A DNA stretch of 64,000 nt from Candidatus Protistibacter heckmannii (lineage in GTDB: Bacteria > Pseudomonadota > Gammaproteobacteria > Burkholderiales > Burkholderiaceae), in assembly GCA_025050535.1 (NCBI GenBank), contig JALBVF010000006.1, positions 1 through 64,000 of the forward strand, in the 5' to 3' direction. A model generated the notes under the pieces. That model searched no databases. It worked only from the letters and a program-made list of their open reading frames with translations, and was not told the DNA's origin. Of this stretch, positions 63,815-64,000 are shown piece after piece. The first letter of the stretch is position 1, and each line of letters opens with the position of its first letter. The translations under genes and the position numbers were made by a program.

Positions 63815-64000
63815 TGCAGACCGAGAACGCAGACGCCCAGGAAACTTTCATGTCCCACCTGGTCGAGCTGCGCAGCTGCATCGTGCGCGCAGCCGCCGGC
63901 GTGATCATCGTGTTCCTGGCCCTAGTGTATTGGGCGCCGGGGATTTTCCACGTCTTCGCCAAGCCGCTGCTCGACGCGCTGCCCAAAGGCGGGCGCATGA
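63814..64000 (+). CDS. tatC: Sec-independent translocase TatC, cut by the window edge
   Basis: Start ATG 63814 followed by QETFMSHLVELRSCIVRAAAG, the conserved TatC N-terminal signature, and the first membrane helix (VIIVFLALVYWAPGIF). The remaining helices lie beyond the right edge. The overlap with tatB shows the tatABC operon continues. Confidence 0.95.
   Translation, partial: MQTENADAQETFMSHLVELRSCIVRAAAGVIIVFLALVYWAPGIFHVFAKPLLDALPKGGRM

Overview
The window is a high-GC chromosome segment from a betaproteobacterium, most likely Burkholderiales and closest in style to Alcaligenaceae. The evidence is gene order and gene content: cytochrome c4-resB-ccsA-msrPQ; lptM-lysA/cyaY/ponA/aroKB-dgt-gltBD; mlaFEDACB-ABC transporter-bolA-murA-hisGDCBHAFIE-hinT-tatABC; and a Bug/TctC-type solute-binding protein. 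No species is assigned. No tRNA, rRNA or CRISPR array was recognised.

Layout. 1-7,755: an IS630 remnant, the cytochrome c biogenesis genes (intact), decayed msrPQ, a truncated membrane protein and an internally deleted IS630. 7,756-14,000: a DEAD-box helicase, then a decaying catabolic/transport block (Bug protein, acyl-CoA dehydrogenase, IclR regulator, CaiB-type CoA transferase). 14,100-20,420: thyA-folA, pmbA (tldE) and darP intact; mog and a DUF748/AsmA-like gene broken. 20,421-25,123: IS630-rich debris with a LysR pseudogene, an intact formyltransferase-like gene and two cut-off secreted-protein genes. 25,364-30,678: tsaD, facing folE2-dxs-ispA-xseB. 30,721-33,000: another IS630, two-partner-secretion (FhaC/FhaB or CdiA-like) debris and a small membrane protein. 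33,060-40,598: lysA-lptM, cyaY, ponA, aroK-aroB and dgt. 40,615-41,602: a degenerate REP-associated transposase with REP-like DNA, then a 75-bp inverted duplication that has removed the start of gltB. 41,603-64,000: gltBD, the complete mla set, an ABC exporter, ibaG, murA, the complete his operon, a DUF4870-like gene, hinT and tatABC (tatC runs off the end).

The main theme is selective decay. Core pathways (histidine, peptidoglycan, isoprenoid, folate/thymidylate, outer-membrane lipid transport, Tat export) are tightly packed, often with ATGA or TGATG overlaps. Accessory functions carry frameshifts, stop codons, internal deletions and IS630 insertions. Both msrP (a molybdenum-cofactor enzyme) and mog (a molybdenum-cofactor synthesis gene) are broken, which suggests coordinated loss. 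This is what a genome in transition, with IS expansion and relaxed selection, would look like. Some single-base frameshifts in short homopolymer or GC-dinucleotide runs could instead be sequencing errors.

The strongest unusual signals are a recombinant (mosaic) IS630 copy whose crossover can be placed within a short shared string, the perfect inverted duplication at gltB, an extra segment of about 19 residues with a palindromic core in TsaD, and the debris of a contact-dependent toxin locus. I did not find an intact, clearly new multi-gene system.
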